Below, piece by piece: positions 38,522 through 45,687 of a DNA stretch of 64,000 bases. Position numbers and translations under genes: made by a program. This DNA comes from Methanothrix sp. (GTDB lineage: Archaea > Halobacteriota > Methanosarcinia > Methanotrichales > Methanotrichaceae). Below the pieces are notes generated by a model that saw nothing but the letters and a program-made list of their open reading frames with translations, ran no database searches and was not told the DNA's origin. Each line of letters begins with the position of its first letter. The stretch's first letter is position 1. The DNA lies in assembly GCF_024518575.1 (NCBI RefSeq), contig NZ_JANIHG010000001.1, positions 1 to 64,000 of the forward strand, read 5' to 3'.

Positions 38522-39632
38522 CACGGGGAAGAGTGAAGTAGAACGTGCTTCCCTCCCCGACCCTGCTCTCGAACCATATCCGTCCGCCATGCGCCTCCAC
38601 AATATCCTTTGCTATGGAGAGGCCCAGTCCCATGCCCATATCTGCGCGGCTCTCCTCCATCCCCACAAAGAACTTATCAAACACTCGATCCCTGTCCTCC
38701 TCCCGGATACCTATGCCGTTATCTCTGACCGAGACCAGAGCATATCCATTCTCCTCCTTGAGAACAACATCTATCCGCCCCCTCTCCGGGGTGTATTTTA
38801 TCGCATTCGTGAGCAGATTGCTCAGAACCTGTATTATCCTCTTGGGATCGCACTCTATTCTGGCATCGGCCATCTCGCATCTGAATGATATCACATGCTC
38901 CCTGAGATCGGCGAGCCTGGAGAGGCTGGCGATTACCGAGCAGATCATATCCTCAATGTCTGTAAGCTCCTTTTTCAGCCGGAGCCTCCTGGCCCCGATC
39001 CTCAGCGAATCTAGCATATCGTCCACAAGCTGGATCATTGTGTCCGTCTGCGATCTGATCAGCTGAATCTTCTCCTTCTGCAGATCCGAGAGATCCCCGA
39101 GAAGGCCATCCTCGAACATCTCCAGGTAGCTGTTGATGACTGTGAGGGGAGTCCTCAGCTCATGAGAGACCATGGACACGAACTCTGACTTGATGCCGTC
39201 AAGCTCTTTCAGCTCAGCATATGCATTCTCGAGTTTTATATACGAGTCGCGCAGCTCTTCCTCCAGCCTGGTCATCTCTGTGATATCTTCCATGAAGATC
39301 ACAGCCTTGCTGACTGCTCCCCCAGCCTCCCTCAGCGGATATATCCTGTAAAAGTAGAACCTGCCACCTGGATACCTGATCTGCTCCCCTTCAAAAGGTT
39401 CTGCTGTTGAGAAGACCTCTTGTATCTTCTTATCGAGCTTCTGCATGAGAACAGGTGAGAATATCTTTGAGAGGCGTATGCCTATTACATCCTTCTCTTT
39501 CTTGCCAGACTTCAGGTAAAAGTTCCTGTTGGCATAGAGCACCTCCCGCCCCCTATCGACTATCAGGATAGTGCTGGGTATCGTCTCGATTATATCCTCC
39601 TGATAGCCGTGAACTATCTCTATTCCCCTCAA
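38499..39632 (-). CDS. PAS-domain sensor histidine kinase
   Basis: 377 residues from TTG 39632, which overlaps the response-regulator stop (TTGA) and follows GGGGTG. No membrane segment. A PAS domain (about 8-115: TIPSTILIVDRGREVLYANR, FYRIYPLRE), a short coiled coil, the HisKA box MVSHELRTPLTVINSY with the phospho-acceptor His, and a HATPase domain with N box NLLTNAIKYT, G1 DNGIGI and G2 GMGLGLSI. Cytosolic sensor; ligand unknown. Divergent from the gas vesicle genes across a 360-base region, so a role in their control is plausible. Confidence 0.88.
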   Translation of the reverse strand: MRGIEIVHGYQEDIIETIPSTILIVDRGREVLYANRNFYLKSGKKEKDVIGIRLSKIFSPVLMQKLDKKIQEVFSTAEPFEGEQIRYPGGRFYFYRIYPLREAGGAVSKAVIFMEDITEMTRLEEELRDSYIKLENAYAELKELDGIKSEFVSMVSHELRTPLTVINSYLEMFEDGLLGDLSDLQKEKIQLIRSQTDTMIQLVDDMLDSLRIGARRLRLKKELTDIEDMICSVIASLSRLADLREHVISFRCEMADARIECDPKRIIQVLSNLLTNAIKYTPERGRIDVVLKEENGYALVSVRDNGIGIREEDRDRVFDKFFVGMEESRADMGMGLGLSIAKDIVEAHGGRIWFESRVGEGSTFYFTLPRGGHPEHT

Positions 39633-39994
39633 CGCCCACCCCTTCCTGAGAACGAGTCTATCAGCTCCATCAGCGCTCGGGCCCGGAAGGGCTTCATGAG
39701 AAACCCCTTTGCTCCTGCATCCATGCACTCCTTCTCAAGGCCTGGCTTTCCTATCGCGGTTATCACGATGATATTAGCAGCTGGATCGATATTCAGGATC
39801 TCCCGCGTAGCTGAGAGCCCGTCCATGCCCGGCATGAGTATATCCATCAGCACCACATCCGGCTTCAGATCGCGGTATGCTGAGATCGCCTCCTCTCCGC
39901 TTTGTGCCTCGTGGACCTCGAAACCCCTTGCTGCAAGTGTGTCCCTCAGGGCCCTGACGATGAATGGGGCATCGTCGACCACCAGTATCTTCAT
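39629..39994 (-). CDS. CheY-like response regulator
   Basis: 121 residues, a lone receiver domain with the acid pocket DDAPF (residues about 6-10), the phospho-acceptor Asp in VVLMDILMPGMDG, the Thr/Ser in VITAIG and Lys in FLMKPFRA. No DNA-binding output domain, as is common in archaea, so it must act through protein contacts. First gene of the operon with the kinase and the DUF835 protein. Confidence 0.92.
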   Translation of the reverse strand: MKILVVDDAPFIVRALRDTLAARGFEVHEAQSGEEAISAYRDLKPDVVLMDILMPGMDGLSATREILNIDPAANIIVITAIGKPGLEKECMDAGAKGFLMKPFRARALMELIDSFSGRGGR

Positions 39995-40135
39995 GCTGCA
40001 CCTTCTCAGCTGTTCATCAGATGCGGATTTGATATACAGTATATCGGCCGGATATCCTATAGTTTACTAATTTTCATAGTATGAGAATTGCTAAGATAAA
40101 CGCAATGAGACAATTTCAGAGACAAAAGTAAAAAC

Positions 40136-40162
40136 TATTTTAGACAGATGGTAACCTATTTT
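40136..40162 (+). promoter_or_regulatory. Conserved gas vesicle promoter element, copy 1
   Basis: TATTT, then AGACAGATG, then TATTTT in a 27-base block that matches 22 of 27 positions with the block before gvpG at 46882-46908 at identical internal spacing. The TATTTT end may be the TATA box and AGACAGATG an activator site. An ATGAGACA motif lies upstream of both, at different distances. Confidence 0.6.
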
Positions 40163-40252
40163 ACCTATCAGTGTATACTCTGATGTGGATGATCACAACT
40201 AACAATGATAACGTCTCCGCCCTCGGGTGTCAGATACGGCCAGAGCCTCCCA

Positions 40253-40280
40253 GGGGGATGGCATTGTTCATCCCCCTTTT
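40253..40280 (+). terminator. Hairpin and T run ahead of gvpA
   Basis: GGGGGATG and CATCCCCC form an 8-bp stem with an 8-base loop, followed at once by TTTT and a T-rich GTCTT. It lies 76 bases before the gvpA1 start, inside the probable leader, so it could attenuate transcription or end short transcripts. Confidence 0.5.
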
Positions 40281-40342
40281 GTCTTCCTCATCGAGGGCAA
40301 ACATATCACGCTCCAAGAGATCTCTGGAGAAAGCATTCGTTG

Positions 40343-40803
40343 GAGGTGAGAGAGGATGGTAACATCAACACCGGATTCGTCCAGTCTTGCCGAGGTTCTC
40401 GACAGGATCCTGGACAAGGGAATAGTCGTCGATGTCTGGGCCAGGGTATCCCTGGTTGGCATCGAGATACTGACGGTTGAGGCCAGAGTGGTGGTTGCAT
40501 CTGTCGATACGTTCCTCCACTACTCTGAGGAGATGGCGAAGATAGAGCAGGCTGCAATCGCTGCGGCCCCACCCGCATGAGGTGAGAGAGGATGGTAACA
40601 TCAACACCGGATTCGTCCAGTCTTGCCGAGGTTCTCGACAGGATCCTGGACAAGGGAATAGTCGTCGATGTCTGGGCCAGGGTATCCTTGGTTGGCATCG
40701 AGATACTGACGGTTGAGGCCAGAGTGGTGGTTGCATCTGTCGATACGTTCCTCCACTACTCTGAGGAGATGGCGAAGATAGAGCAGGCTGCAATCGCTGC
40801 GGC
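40343..40803 (+). repeat. Tandem duplication carrying gvpA1 and gvpA2
   Basis: The 225 bases 40343-40567 recur at 40579-40803 with one substitution (40452 C, 40688 T; silent Leu codon). The repeat includes the ribosome binding site and all but the last codons of gvpA. Such identity implies recent duplication or ongoing gene conversion. Confidence 0.95.
40356..40580 (+). CDS. gvpA: Gas vesicle major shell protein GvpA, copy 1
   Basis: 74 residues with the typical GvpA core: [30 protein letters not shown], then [16 protein letters not shown] and an alanine-rich C-terminus ending APPA. GvpA forms the ribbed wall of the gas-filled organelle. The ribosome binding site is GAGGTGAGAGAGG. The coding sequence is repeated almost perfectly 236 bases downstream. 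Confidence 0.97.
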   Translation: MVTSTPDSSSLAEVLDRILDKGIVVDVWARVSLVGIEILTVEARVVVASVDTFLHYSEEMAKIEQAAIAAAPPA

Positions 40804-40822
40804 TCCGGGAGTTCCTGCCTGA
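40592..40822 (+). CDS. gvpA: Gas vesicle major shell protein GvpA, copy 2
   Basis: 76 residues, identical to copy 1 until the C-terminus, which reads APGVPA instead of APPA. Preceded by the same GAGGTGAGAGAGG site. The two copies double the dose of the main wall protein. Its stop codon lies in the loop of a strong hairpin. Confidence 0.97.
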   Translation: MVTSTPDSSSLAEVLDRILDKGIVVDVWARVSLVGIEILTVEARVVVASVDTFLHYSEEMAKIEQAAIAAAPGVPA

Positions 40823-40850
40823 ACAGGAACTCCTGATTTTGGGTTATTTT
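40808..40850 (+). terminator. Hairpin at the gvpA2 stop
   Basis: GGAGTTCCTG (40808-40817) and CAGGAACTCC (40824-40833) make a perfect 10-bp stem whose 6-base loop contains the gvpA2 stop codon; ATTTT and TTATTTTT follow. It probably ends or slows a share of transcripts, keeping GvpA far above the downstream proteins, and may also stabilise the gvpA message. Confidence 0.65.
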
Positions 40851-40860
40851 TGGGGTGCGT

Positions 40861-41763
40861 ATGGAAGAGACTGTGGAAGAACTGGTGACGAAGCACACCC
40901 GGCGAGAGCTTGAGGAGATGGCAGTTGCGCTCGGAATTCAGAGCCTAGGCGGAACGAAGGCCCAGCTCGCCGAGAGCATAATCGAGGCGAGAAAGAGGGC
41001 ACAGGAGAAGGCTCCAGTCGGCAAACCAGAGGAGAGAGCTGAACCAGCTGAGACGATGCCATCTGAGGCGAAGAAGGAGATGCCCTCAAAGCCGTCAGAG
41101 GTCAAACCAGAGGCACCTGAGAAGCCTCTGGGCAGGGGTGTTCTGGCGAAGGAGGAAGAAATTCGCAGAAAATCCGGGGAGCTGAAGAGAGCCGGAGCTG
41201 CCATCCGGGAGGAGGGTGTGGGCAGGATGAGCAAAAGCGTTAGCGCCCTGAAAAAGGCGATAGATGAGCAGGTCTCTGAGAACAAGAAAGGAGTGGCGAA
41301 GATCCGCACCGGAGTGCGCCAGATGAAGCTCTCCATAAACAAGAGCACGGACGAGTTCAGAAAGTCAGGGGAGCGCATCAGGGAGGAAGGGACGAAGGAG
41401 CTCAATGAGGGGCTGAAGATCTTCAGAGCTGATCTGGACAAACAGATCAAGGAGAACAGAGAAGCAATCTCAAGGATGGGATCTGGGGCAGCAGACATCA
41501 GGCAGGCGATGGACAGAATGTCAATCGAGTTCAGGAATTCCGGAGCGCGCATCAGAGAGGAAGGGGCGAAGGAGCTCAATGAGGGGCTGAAGATCTTCAG
41601 AGCTGATCTGGATAAACAGATCAAGGAGAACAGAGAGGCAGCCTCCAAGATGAGCGCCGGAGCCAGAGAGCTGCATGCCAGAGCTATCAGCTTCAGGGAC
41701 GAGGTCTGCAGGTACGCTGAACAGGATGTTGGTAAATACATTAGAGAGTTCTACTACGGGTAA
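40861..41763 (+). CDS. GvpC-like repeat protein with N-terminal SAP-like domain
   Basis: 300 residues from ATG 40861 after GGGGTG. Residues 1-48 look like a SAP helix-extended-helix domain (TRRELEEMAVALGI, GTKAQLAESII). Residues 50-95 are a Pro/Glu/Lys linker. From about 105 come three amphipathic helical repeats of about 58 residues (core IREEG-x-KELNEGLKIF and DLDKQIKENREA); copies 2 and 3 are also nearly identical in DNA, offset 174 bases. Like GvpC it would clamp or stiffen the wall from outside, but the repeat differs from classical GvpC. It lies where gvpC usually is. Stop codon inside a hairpin loop. Confidence 0.7.
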   Translation: MEETVEELVTKHTRRELEEMAVALGIQSLGGTKAQLAESIIEARKRAQEKAPVGKPEERAEPAETMPSEAKKEMPSKPSEVKPEAPEKPLGRGVLAKEEEIRRKSGELKRAGAAIREEGVGRMSKSVSALKKAIDEQVSENKKGVAKIRTGVRQMKLSINKSTDEFRKSGERIREEGTKELNEGLKIFRADLDKQIKENREAISRMGSGAADIRQAMDRMSIEFRNSGARIREEGAKELNEGLKIFRADLDKQIKENREAASKMSAGARELHARAISFRDEVCRYAEQDVGKYIREFYYG

Positions 41764-41783
41764 ACCCTAGTAGAATTTTTATT
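41749..41783 (+). terminator. Hairpin at the stop of the GvpC-like gene
   Basis: TTCTACTA pairs with TAGTAGAA and GGG with CCC around a TAAA loop that contains the stop codon; one base bulges. TTTTTATT follows. The design repeats that at the gvpA2 stop, only 25 bases before gvpN. Confidence 0.6.
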
Positions 41784-41805
41784 GTGATCCGCAGGGGGGT
41801 TTCTT

Positions 41806-42861
41806 ATGAGATATGTTGTCACCCATCCGAGGCGCGTGAGGGGGGAGCCTGTTCATCAGACATCACGGGAGAAGAAGCTGCTAGAATCTAAAGAGAATGA
41901 AGATGTTGAGGTTAGGGTGCGCACCAGGGAAAAAGCGCGTGATCCAGAGGCACTGCGCAAGGAGATCGAGGAAGCGTATCTGATGCCTGAGGTCGAACAC
42001 TTTGTGGAGACTCCTGAGGTCAAGGAGATCGAGACCAGAATGGAGCTCTGGCTGGAGGCCGGGTATCCTGTGCATCTGATAGGTCCAACAGGCTGCGGCA
42101 AGACCAGCCTTGCGATCCACGTGGCTCGCCAGTTCGGCCGGCCAGTCGTCTGGATAAATGGGGATGAGTCGATAACGACAGCTGATCTCATTGGTGGTTA
42201 CGCCCAGATAGAGAACGAGAGCGTCCGGGACAAATACATCCACAATGTGTTCAAGAGCAAAGATGTGATAAAGGTTGAGTGGGTCGATAATCCGTTAACC
42301 CTCGCATGCAAGTACGGCTACACTCTGATATACAATGAGTTCTCCAGGACGAAGCCTGCTGCAAATAACGTTTTCCTCTCGGTCTTCGAGGAGGGCGTGC
42401 TGGAACTGCCGACGAAGTTCGGCGAGGACCGCTACATAAGAGTGCATCCGGATTTCAGGGCAATTCTCACCTCGAACTCGATAGAGTACGCTGGCATTCA
42501 CAGGCCGCAGGACGCTCTTCTTGATAGAATGGTTGGAATATACACAGACTACTACGGATACGAGACAGAGGTCAAGATAGTCGTCGAGCACACCGGTCTT
42601 CCTCAGGGCATGGCACGTAAAGTCGTGGAGATCGTAAGGTACCTGCGCGAGAGGCTCCCCGAGGCTCAGAAGCCGGGGACGAGGGCATGCATAATGATAG
42701 GCAAGGGCCTGATGCTGCTGAATGGCAAGCAGGGCATCGGTCTTGATCAGATATGCATAGATGTGATCGCCAGCAAGACCAGCTCGAGGAAGGAGATGGA
42801 GGAGAAGAGGGAGCTGGTCTACGAGGCGATATCTGCTGTCCAGGGGGTTTCCGGTGGATAG
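41806..42861 (+). CDS. gvpN: Gas vesicle AAA ATPase GvpN
   Basis: 351 residues; a MoxR-type AAA+ ATPase with Walker A GPTGCGKT at 93-100, Walker B-like TLIYNEFSR and sensor segment AILTSNS. GvpN is needed for normal-size gas vesicles in other organisms and binds the wall together with GvpC. The first 60 residues are charged and specific to this lineage. Its last 8 bases overlap the next gene. Confidence 0.93.
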   Translation: MRYVVTHPRRVRGEPVHQTSREKKLLESKENEDVEVRVRTREKARDPEALRKEIEEAYLMPEVEHFVETPEVKEIETRMELWLEAGYPVHLIGPTGCGKTSLAIHVARQFGRPVVWINGDESITTADLIGGYAQIENESVRDKYIHNVFKSKDVIKVEWVDNPLTLACKYGYTLIYNEFSRTKPAANNVFLSVFEEGVLELPTKFGEDRYIRVHPDFRAILTSNSIEYAGIHRPQDALLDRMVGIYTDYYGYETEVKIVVEHTGLPQGMARKVVEIVRYLRERLPEAQKPGTRACIMIGKGLMLLNGKQGIGLDQICIDVIASKTSSRKEMEEKRELVYEAISAVQGVSGG

Positions 42862-43207
42862 AGTTGGTGCCATCATACAGGACGTCTATATATCCGGGCT
42901 CGGTGCGAGGAGGCCGAAAGGGCTTAAGATCAACGAGACCGAGGCTCTGGTCGTGAGAGCGAAGACCGACGATGGCAGGGTCGCGGCCAGGACATTCTAT
43001 CTCTGCCTGAAGCCGGATGGAACGCTCGACCTGGAGACGATAGCATCAGGAGCCAGCAGAACGAGGCGCAGGCGGTTTGCCACTTTCCTCAAGTACTACG
43101 GCCTGCTTGACAAAAAACGGCGGTACAACCTCAAAGAGGCAATTAAGAGCTGGCGCGGCAGGCATGTTGAGGCTCTGAAGGATTGCGATATGATCTTCGT
43201 TCCATAG
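42854..43207 (+). CDS. Unknown basic protein within the gvp operon
   Basis: 117 residues from GTG 42854. I do not recognise it. The first half is beta-rich (VGAIIQDVYISGLG, ALVVRAKTDDGRVAARTFYL), the second half helical and strongly basic (RTRRRRFATFLKYYGLLDKKRRY). It overlaps gvpN by 8 bases and precedes gvpO by 10, so it is cotranslated with gas vesicle assembly genes and is probably a lineage-specific Gvp factor. A nucleic-acid-binding fold is possible from the charge. Confidence 0.75.
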   Translation: MDRVGAIIQDVYISGLGARRPKGLKINETEALVVRAKTDDGRVAARTFYLCLKPDGTLDLETIASGASRTRRRRFATFLKYYGLLDKKRRYNLKEAIKSWRGRHVEALKDCDMIFVP

Positions 43208-43217
43208 GTGTTGTATT

Positions 43218-43496
43218 ATGGCAGATAAGCCGGGTCTGAGGGATATGCTCAGAATCGCCAGAACAGCCGCTGAGGAGCTCTTGGACAAGAGGTTCGAATC
43301 CATCAGCAGCATATCCAGGACTGATGATGGCTGGATCGTGAATGTGGAGGTTCTCGAGCGGCGGGCGATACCTGATACGCAGGACATCATCGGAAGGTAT
43401 GAGATGTGCTTCGATGATGCAGGCGAGATCACAGGCTACAGGAGAATGGAGCTGCGCCATCGTGGAAGCCTGGAGAGGATCGATGAGGAGGTGTGA
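43218..43496 (+). CDS. gvpO: Gas vesicle protein GvpO
   Basis: 92 residues with the GvpO core DDGWIVNVEVLERRAIPDT-x-DIIGRYE and GEITGYRRMELRHRG. GvpO is required for gas vesicle formation in haloarchaea; biochemical role unknown. GGTG lies upstream of the ATG, and its end contains the GGAGGTG site of gvpF. Confidence 0.85.
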   Translation: MADKPGLRDMLRIARTAAEELLDKRFESISSISRTDDGWIVNVEVLERRAIPDTQDIIGRYEMCFDDAGEITGYRRMELRHRGSLERIDEEV

Positions 43497-43499
43497 GCT

Positions 43500-44147
43500 C
43501 TGCCGTCAAAGAAGATCCAGAGAGGGCTTTACGTCTACTGCGTTATCAGATCGCCCCAGGCCGAGTTCGGGCCGATCGGATTTGGCGGGAGCAACGTCCA
43601 CACGCTCGAGTACAGAGATCTGCGGCCGGTTGTGAGCGAGGCGGATCTGAGGGATTATGCGGTCGACGAGAGGGATGTCGAGGTCCACAGAAGGGTCGTG
43701 AAACGGGTCATGGAGGAGCATGATGTCCTCCCAGTCGCATACGGCATGATCTTCAAAAGCAAAAAGAATCTCACTGTGGCCATGAGCGCTGGATATACAG
43801 CGATGAAGAAGGCCTGGCCTGTGGTTACGGGAAAGGTCGAGCTGGGCGTCAAGGTCTTCAGGCCGAAGGGCGTCGAGCTGAACGGAAGGGCGGAGGAGAT
43901 CAGAAGAGATATCATCCAGCGGCTCACAGCGGTCTCTGTGGACTTCAAAGATCTCAAGCTCTTCAGCGATCGTCTTCTTCTCAACACAGCATTTCTCGTG
44001 GAACGCTCCAGGATCGATGAGTTCTCAGAGCGTGTCGGAAGCGCGATAGCAGAGCATGACCTGAAGACTAGTTATTCCGGGCCGTGGCCTCCATACAACT
44101 TCGTCGATATACACATCCTCGGGAAGAATAGGAGGGGCTTCAGATAG
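43500..44147 (+). CDS. gvpF: Gas vesicle protein GvpF, apparently starting at CTG
   Basis: 215 residues of the GvpF/GvpL family: GLYVYCVIRS near the N-terminus, EHDVLPVAYGMIF in the middle and the C-terminal signature GPWPPYNFVDI. Homology requires translation to begin before LYVYC, yet an in-frame stop lies at 43494-43496 and no ATG, GTG or TTG follows until 43632, inside the conserved domain. The CTG at 43500 has GGAGGTG six bases upstream and is the best candidate. GvpF is a minor wall or nucleation component contacting GvpA. Confidence 0.85.
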   Translation: MPSKKIQRGLYVYCVIRSPQAEFGPIGFGGSNVHTLEYRDLRPVVSEADLRDYAVDERDVEVHRRVVKRVMEEHDVLPVAYGMIFKSKKNLTVAMSAGYTAMKKAWPVVTGKVELGVKVFRPKGVELNGRAEEIRRDIIQRLTAVSVDFKDLKLFSDRLLLNTAFLVERSRIDEFSERVGSAIAEHDLKTSYSGPWPPYNFVDIHILGKNRRGFR

Positions 44148-44323
44148 CGGACAAATCGAAAGAGGATCGCGGTATCTGCGACGATCTCATTAATCTGATA
44201 AGAGAGATGGATGAGAAGTTTCTCCCAACAGGCCAGATTTCGGGCGGTACTCGCGGCCCGTTCTTCTCTGCCTTAAAATATAAGATCTCAATCTGCTCGC
44301 TGGATGCATTTGCCAAAAGATGA
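44144..44323 (+). CDS. Possible 59-residue GvpH-N-terminus-like protein
   Basis: An open frame directly after gvpF reads DDLINLIREMDEKF, then GQISGGTRGPF and YKISI, which from memory resembles the N-terminal region of GvpH proteins (DLI-helix, G-x-I-x-GG, Y-x-x-SI). It ends with TGA overlapping the next start (ATGATG). No ATG lies at the front: the ATA at 44144, inside the gvpF stop, has AGGAGGGG six bases upstream; the first ATG (44207) would remove a third of the frame. It may be a short gene with a rare start or a degraded gvpH relic. Confidence 0.4.
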   Translation: MADKSKEDRGICDDLINLIREMDEKFLPTGQISGGTRGPFFSALKYKISICSLDAFAKR

Positions 44324-44601
44324 TGGAAATGACTAGAAAGTCCAAAGTGATGGAGAACAGAGGGATCCAGCACTCAAAGGTCGTAGCGCACCGTGTGAGA
44401 CTCCGGGATGATATCATACCGTACCTCAGATCCAGGAGGAGGGAGCTGAAGAGAGAGGCTGCAGCTCACAGGCTCAGGATACAGGGTTCCTGGAATGAGA
44501 GGATGACGCATGCTAGGAGACATCTGCTCGAGGTCAAGATGAAACACAGATCCACAATCGCCCAGCACAAAAGGAGGATCGCCGAGCTGCGATCCAGATG
44601 A
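44320..44601 (+). CDS. Basic GvpI-like protein
   Basis: 93 residues from ATG 44320, extremely basic and helical (RSRRRELKREAAAHRLR, HARRHLLEVKMKHR, HKRRIAELRSR) with many His. In haloarchaeal clusters gvpI follows gvpH and encodes a similarly basic small protein, so GvpI is likely though sequence identity cannot be judged. ATGA overlap with the preceding small frame. Confidence 0.6.
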   Translation: MMEMTRKSKVMENRGIQHSKVVAHRVRLRDDIIPYLRSRRRELKREAAAHRLRIQGSWNERMTHARRHLLEVKMKHRSTIAQHKRRIAELRSR

Positions 44602-44710
44602 TCGCGCATGAAAACAGCTGCAGCCAAAACATTGTGTGGCTTTGAGACACTCAACGAGCACCGTCGATCCGTGGCTATGTGGGATATTGGTTTGCATTTT
44701 GGTGAACATT

Positions 44711-45328
44711 ATGTCGGATGGCTATGATGAGCGTTTAGACAGGATAGAGCGCAGGCTTGATGAGATCGAGAAGGCCCTTAGAGCGCTGAAAGAAGGCCCT
44801 GCCAAGGAGGGCGCTGGGAAGGAGAAAGCGGTGGAGGAGCCCTCGATAGTCAGTGGCATTGTGAGCCAGTTTATACCTGGGCTTGGCGGGATAATAAAGG
44901 CGCTTGAGGCATCATCTCCGGAGTTCAAGAAGAGGATAGCTGAGACGGACGCCGAGGTACGCCACCGAATAGAGGTCGGCTGGAGCAGCAAGCCAGTGGT
45001 CGATTACAACATCTCGGTGAGACCTCTGAGCAGCAGACCGGGTGCGCGAAGACCGCCAGCAAAACCGCCTGAGGTCAGAATACCTGGAGCTCCGAGGAAG
45101 GAGCCGATAATCGATGTAATGGATGAGGGGGACTGGATAACAATCGTCGCGGAGCTTCCAGGGGTCGATGAAGATGATCTCTCTGTCTCTGTTAGAGATG
45201 GGGTTCTGGAGATCAGGGCAGGAGAGTTCTCGAGAGAGGTGAGGCTCCCCCCTGATGCCGGTAAGATAAGCAGCAAGAGTTTCAAGAACAACATACTGCA
45301 GCTCAGGATAGAACGTATCAGAGGCTGA
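44711..45328 (+). CDS. gvpH: Gas vesicle protein GvpH (Hsp20-like)
   Basis: 205 residues from ATG 44711 after GGTGAACATT. An N-terminal coiled coil (residues 5-25), a GvpH-type middle (FIPGLGGIIKALE, PVVDYNISVRPL) and a C-terminal alpha-crystallin domain (WITIVAELPGVDEDDLSVSV, VLEIRAGEFSREVRLP, NNILQLRIER). GvpH acts as a chaperone for hydrophobic Gvp proteins. Last gene of the first sub-operon. Confidence 0.88.
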   Translation: MSDGYDERLDRIERRLDEIEKALRALKEGPAKEGAGKEKAVEEPSIVSGIVSQFIPGLGGIIKALEASSPEFKKRIAETDAEVRHRIEVGWSSKPVVDYNISVRPLSSRPGARRPPAKPPEVRIPGAPRKEPIIDVMDEGDWITIVAELPGVDEDDLSVSVRDGVLEIRAGEFSREVRLPPDAGKISSKSFKNNILQLRIERIRG

Positions 45329-45687
45329 CAGGCCTGCATTGTTCACACCATTCAGCTCGCGCACCGAGCCAACGCAATTCCTCACGCTGAAGATGGATTG
45401 TGGCTCGAATCATCGAATGAACTGCCCCGAAAGGACATCTAGCGGAGCGGTACTTCCTTAAATGACGTGGACTCAAAGAGCACACAATCTCGCTGAGGAT
45501 AGAGGCATCGATGGTGCGCATGGACCCGTGCATCTATATCTAGATGTTAACCACCTTTATTCAGATCTGATGGCTCAAATGCAATCGATTTTGCGTGATG
45601 TTCTGATAAATTAAATCAAAAATGTCTCAGTCCCTGAAAGATCGAAGATATCATAAATACGTAACAGTTATAAGTAATTAGATTACT
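45329..45687. promoter_or_regulatory. Intergenic region and padR promoter
   Basis: 359 bases without a gene. The first 200 hold nothing I recognise. Near the end a TATA-like ATAAATAC (45653-45660) lies about 30 bases before the padR ATG, which would make the transcript nearly leaderless. Confidence 0.5.
45673..45687. promoter_or_regulatory. Probable PadR operator
   Basis: AGTAAT-TAG-ATTACT is a perfect 6+6 palindrome that abuts the padR ATG and covers the expected transcription start. Winged-helix repressors often bind such dyads, so autoregulation is likely. No second copy was seen before gvpA or gvpG. Confidence 0.55.

Larger units (their letters stand above)
39995..40355. promoter_or_regulatory. 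Divergent regulatory region between signalling operon and gvpA
   Basis: 360 bases without a gene. AT-rich between 40060 and 40180 with TATA-like stretches on both strands, the 27-bp element shared with gvpG (40136-40162), and a hairpin with a T run (40253-40280). The gvpA ribosome binding site GAGGTGAGAGAGG ends at 40355. If transcription starts just after the element, gvpA has a long leader of about 180 bases, unusual for archaea and compatible with attenuation. Confidence 0.6.

Noticed and set aside
43632-44147. gvpF beginning at GTG 43632
   Set aside because: This would remove the conserved LYVYCVI start of the GvpF family; the upstream CTG with its ribosome binding site explains the frame better.
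44140-44373. A minus-strand frame of 77 codons opposite the gvpF-gvpI gap
   Set aside because: The plus-strand frame there fits the operon overlaps and GvpH-like motifs; the minus frame has neither.
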